From positions 1 through 8,147 of the forward strand of contig JAHFQF010000101.1 in NCBI GenBank assembly GCA_023266435.1: 8,147 nucleotides of DNA. The letters run 5' to 3'. This document shows, in pieces, positions 6,352 to 8,147 of this stretch. Under the pieces are notes generated by a model. The model was not told where the DNA came from. It made no database searches and saw only the letters and a list, made by a program, of their open reading frames with translations. A program made the position numbers and the translations under genes. This DNA is from Legionellales bacterium (GTDB lineage Bacteria; Pseudomonadota; Gammaproteobacteria; Berkiellales; Berkiellaceae). Within the stretch, counting starts at the first letter, position 1. The number at the start of each line of letters is the position of its first letter.

Positions 6352-7556
6352 AATTTCACTCCCTCCTTCTGATTATTTCTTCATTGCCACCCTTTGTCTT
6401 TGCTGGTGATGAGTTAAGCCAGGCGCAAAAACAATGGAAAGCAACCCAGCAAAAAATTACTCATGTCAGTCAAGAGCTCGCTAATTTGACAGACTCCATT
6501 TCTAGTTTAGAGAAAAAAGTAGAGCACAATGAAAAGTTGATTAATGATCGTTCGCAAACTTTGCACGCATTAAACCAGAAAATTCATACCAATGACGCAA
6601 AAATGGCAATGCTACAACAGGCATACCAGCTCAAGATTAAACAACAGCAAACGCACTATGATGACTTACAAGCACAACTTTTACTCTCGCTCAAAAGCAT
6701 GCGACAAAATGACTTACAATTGCTGTTGAGTGATGTACCCCTCTCACAATATCAACGCCTGAAGCATTACCATCGTTTAATGACGCAAGCACAAATGCAA
6801 GCTATCGAATCCTTAAAAAGCCAACTCAACGAAGTATTGGCTCTACAACAAGAAATTACTGCACAACAAATTGTATTAACTCAGCAACGTGCTGATGCAA
6901 CCGTCATTAAAAATAAACTCGAAGGTGATTACCAATCACACAAGACGGCAATTCTTGCTTATCGCAAAGCAGCCCAACAAAGCAATCAACAACTCTCTAC
7001 GTATCAAAATCAATCAAAAGCACTAGCAAACTTGCTAGAGCAACTTAAGCAAGAACAATTGAAGAAAGAACAATTAAGACAAGAGAAACTAAAATTTGCA
7101 CAAGCACAAAAAACAGAAAGAAAAACAGTGCAAAAGAAAATCACTCCAAAAACCTCTTCCCCGTTTTTAGCTAAAATTAACAACATGTCTTTAGTGCCTC
7201 CTCTTCCTAAAATTCACTGGAAGCAAACATTGACCACACTAGATACAGAAACCAAGCGACTTGCTGCTGCACAAGGCACACCTGTATATGCAGTCAAAGC
7301 AGGCAAAGTAATTTTTTCAAATTGGCTCAAAGGCCTGGGTTATTTACTCATTGTGGATCATGGCCAAGGATATATGAGTCTCTATGGCACCAACCAAACC
7401 CTATTAAAGTCTGTAGGCCAGACTGTCGCTGCAGGCGAACAGATTGCTCAGGTAGGAAATAGCGGCGGATTCTTAGAACCTGGCTTATACTTTGAATTAA
7501 GAAAAGATGGTCAGCCACTAAACTACGTTCAGGGCAATTGGGTCCTCGAGGAGTAG
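6342..7556 (+). CDS. envC: Murein hydrolase activator EnvC (degenerate LytM/M23)
   Basis: EnvC is a periplasmic coiled-coil protein that, in E. coli, is recruited by FtsEX to the septum and activates amidases AmiA and AmiB so daughter cells separate. The 404 residues start with a signal peptide (Arg2/Lys4, hydrophobic 7-20, likely cleavage after FVFA at 18-21). Long coiled coils cover about 25-265, ending in a Lys/Gln/Glu-rich low-complexity stretch (236-266). The C-terminal LytM core runs from GTPVYAV (312-318) through MSLYGTNQ (345-352) to LYFELRKDG (382-390). The zinc-binding HxH of active M23 peptidases is replaced by LYF, so it is an activator and not an enzyme. The front of the LytM domain (about 275-311) lacks the usual WPVxG and HxFG-like region, a divergence worth noting. 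The start overlaps the gpmI stop by 10 nt with only a weak ribosome binding site, which suggests coupled translation. Confidence 0.93.
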   Translation: MRLKFHSLLLIISSLPPFVFAGDELSQAQKQWKATQQKITHVSQELANLTDSISSLEKKVEHNEKLINDRSQTLHALNQKIHTNDAKMAMLQQAYQLKIKQQQTHYDDLQAQLLLSLKSMRQNDLQLLLSDVPLSQYQRLKHYHRLMTQAQMQAIESLKSQLNEVLALQQEITAQQIVLTQQRADATVIKNKLEGDYQSHKTAILAYRKAAQQSNQQLSTYQNQSKALANLLEQLKQEQLKKEQLRQEKLKFAQAQKTERKTVQKKITPKTSSPFLAKINNMSLVPPLPKIHWKQTLTTLDTETKRLAAAQGTPVYAVKAGKVIFSNWLKGLGYLLIVDHGQGYMSLYGTNQTLLKSVGQTVAAGEQIAQVGNSGGFLEPGLYFELRKDGQPLNYVQGNWVLEE

Positions 7557-7562
7557 CGGCAT

Positions 7563-7567
7563 AGGAG
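7563..7567 (+). promoter_or_regulatory. Ribosome binding site of ctpA
   Basis: AGGAG lies 6 nt before the ATG at 7574, in the 17-nt gap after the envC stop. It is a strong site and fixes the start of the protease gene. Confidence 0.8.
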
Positions 7568-7573
7568 ATTGGT

Positions 7574-8147
7574 ATGAATATAGGGCATTCCTACGTCAAA
7601 ATTTTGAGTACAGCACTGGTATTGATACCATGTGCTGTTTTTGCTGCAAAACAGCAAACGCCCCAAGACGCTGTTACCCCCCCATTACAAGCAGCAAAAC
7701 AAGAACAATTACCTTTAGAAGACCTGCAACGCTTCACTACTGTCATTGAGCAAATTCGTAATTTTTATGTTAAACCTGCGGATGATAAAACATTATTCAC
7801 GAATGCCATTCGCGGCATGTTGTCAGGACTCGATCCTCACTCCGCTTACTTAGATGAAGAAGAATTTAAAGATCTGCAAGTTTCCACCAGCGGGAAGTTT
7901 GGTGGTCTTGGTATTGAGGTCACGATGGAAGAGGGCTTTGTACGCATTATTAGCCCTATCGATGATACCCCTGCAGCTAAAGCAGACATCAAACCTGGAG
8001 ACATCATCATTAAGATTGATGACGTACCAGTAAAGGGCATGACCTTACGCAAAGCAGTGGATGCCATGCGGGGAGAAAAGGGCACGCCGATTGATTTGAC
8101 TTTGTTACGTAAAGGTTTAGATAAACCATTAAAAGTGACCTTGATCC
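7574..8147 (+). CDS. ctpA: CtpA-type carboxyl-terminal processing protease (S41), 3'-truncated by window edge
   Basis: The frame is open from the ATG at 7574 to the window edge: 191 codons plus one base. S41 C-terminal processing proteases act in the periplasm on the C-termini of envelope proteins; in some gammaproteobacteria they degrade peptidoglycan hydrolases or their partners. A signal peptide is visible (hydrophobic 10-23, likely cleavage after AVFA at 21-24). It is followed by a Gln/Ala/Pro-rich linker. The N-terminal helical domain contains IRNFYVKP (61-68) and GMLSGLDPHSAYL (81-93), the latter a signature of the family. The PDZ domain begins with the carboxylate-binding loop FGGLGIEV (109-116) and continues through PGDIIIKIDD (141-150) to GTPIDLTLLRKG (170-181). 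The Ser/Lys catalytic dyad lies beyond the window, so activity cannot be judged. It is 17 nt after envC and likely in the same operon; gpmI-envC-ctpA is a known order. Confidence 0.93.
   Translation, partial: MNIGHSYVKILSTALVLIPCAVFAAKQQTPQDAVTPPLQAAKQEQLPLEDLQRFTTVIEQIRNFYVKPADDKTLFTNAIRGMLSGLDPHSAYLDEEEFKDLQVSTSGKFGGLGIEVTMEEGFVRIISPIDDTPAAKADIKPGDIIIKIDDVPVKGMTLRKAVDAMRGEKGTPIDLTLLRKGLDKPLKVTLI

Noticed and set aside
7846..8085. Minus-strand 79-codon frame near the right edge
   Set aside because: It lies antisense to the CtpA PDZ region, whose motifs are unmistakable on the plus strand.
1..8147. CRISPR array, insertion sequence, tRNA or rRNA gene
   Set aside because: I found no regularly spaced repeats, transposase-like frame, terminal repeats with target duplication, or tRNA/rRNA core motifs on either strand.

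Overview
The window looks like a chromosomal piece of a gammaproteobacterium of low to moderate G+C. Two conserved blocks support this. One is a minus-strand run, rhodanese (YibN type) - grxC - secB - gpsA. The other is a divergent plus-strand run, gpmI - envC - ctpA. The order yibN-grxC-secB-gpsA facing gpmI-envC is that of the Escherichia coli yib region, and ctpA after envC is known from other gammaproteobacteria. AT-rich stretches, and an unrecognised protein whose C-terminus resembles a secreted effector, make a Legionellales-like host possible. No sequence here proves the genus.

Layout. Positions 1-2303 (+) hold the 3' part of a large unrecognised gene. Its frame is open to the left edge, so at least 766 residues are visible and the true start lies outside. 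It converges on gpsA with only 30 bp between the two stop codons. Positions 2334-4538 (-) are a compact four-gene operon with 11-14 bp gaps: membrane-anchored rhodanese, glutaredoxin 3, SecB chaperone and NAD(P)-dependent glycerol-3-phosphate dehydrogenase. cysE, which follows gpsA in E. coli, is absent. Positions 4539-4821 are a divergent intergenic region. Positions 4822-8147 (+) hold cofactor-independent phosphoglycerate mutase, the amidase activator EnvC (overlapping gpmI by 10 nt) and the first 191 codons of a CtpA-type S41 protease, cut by the right edge.

The intergenic region is the most interesting part. It has a perfect TATAAT for the minus-strand operon, set in a perfect 9-bp inverted repeat. 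It has a second promoter-like site (TATGAT) pointing at gpmI. It also has about 190 nt of leader that can fold into a four-hairpin domain closed by GGGGC/GCCCC, beginning at the predicted transcription start. The leader carries six GGA triplets, one of them in the gpmI ribosome binding site. I do not recognise it as a known RNA family.

Functionally, the left operon joins protein export (SecB), thiol redox chemistry (GrxC, rhodanese) and phospholipid precursor synthesis (GpsA). The right block joins lower glycolysis (GpmI) to envelope remodelling (EnvC, CtpA).
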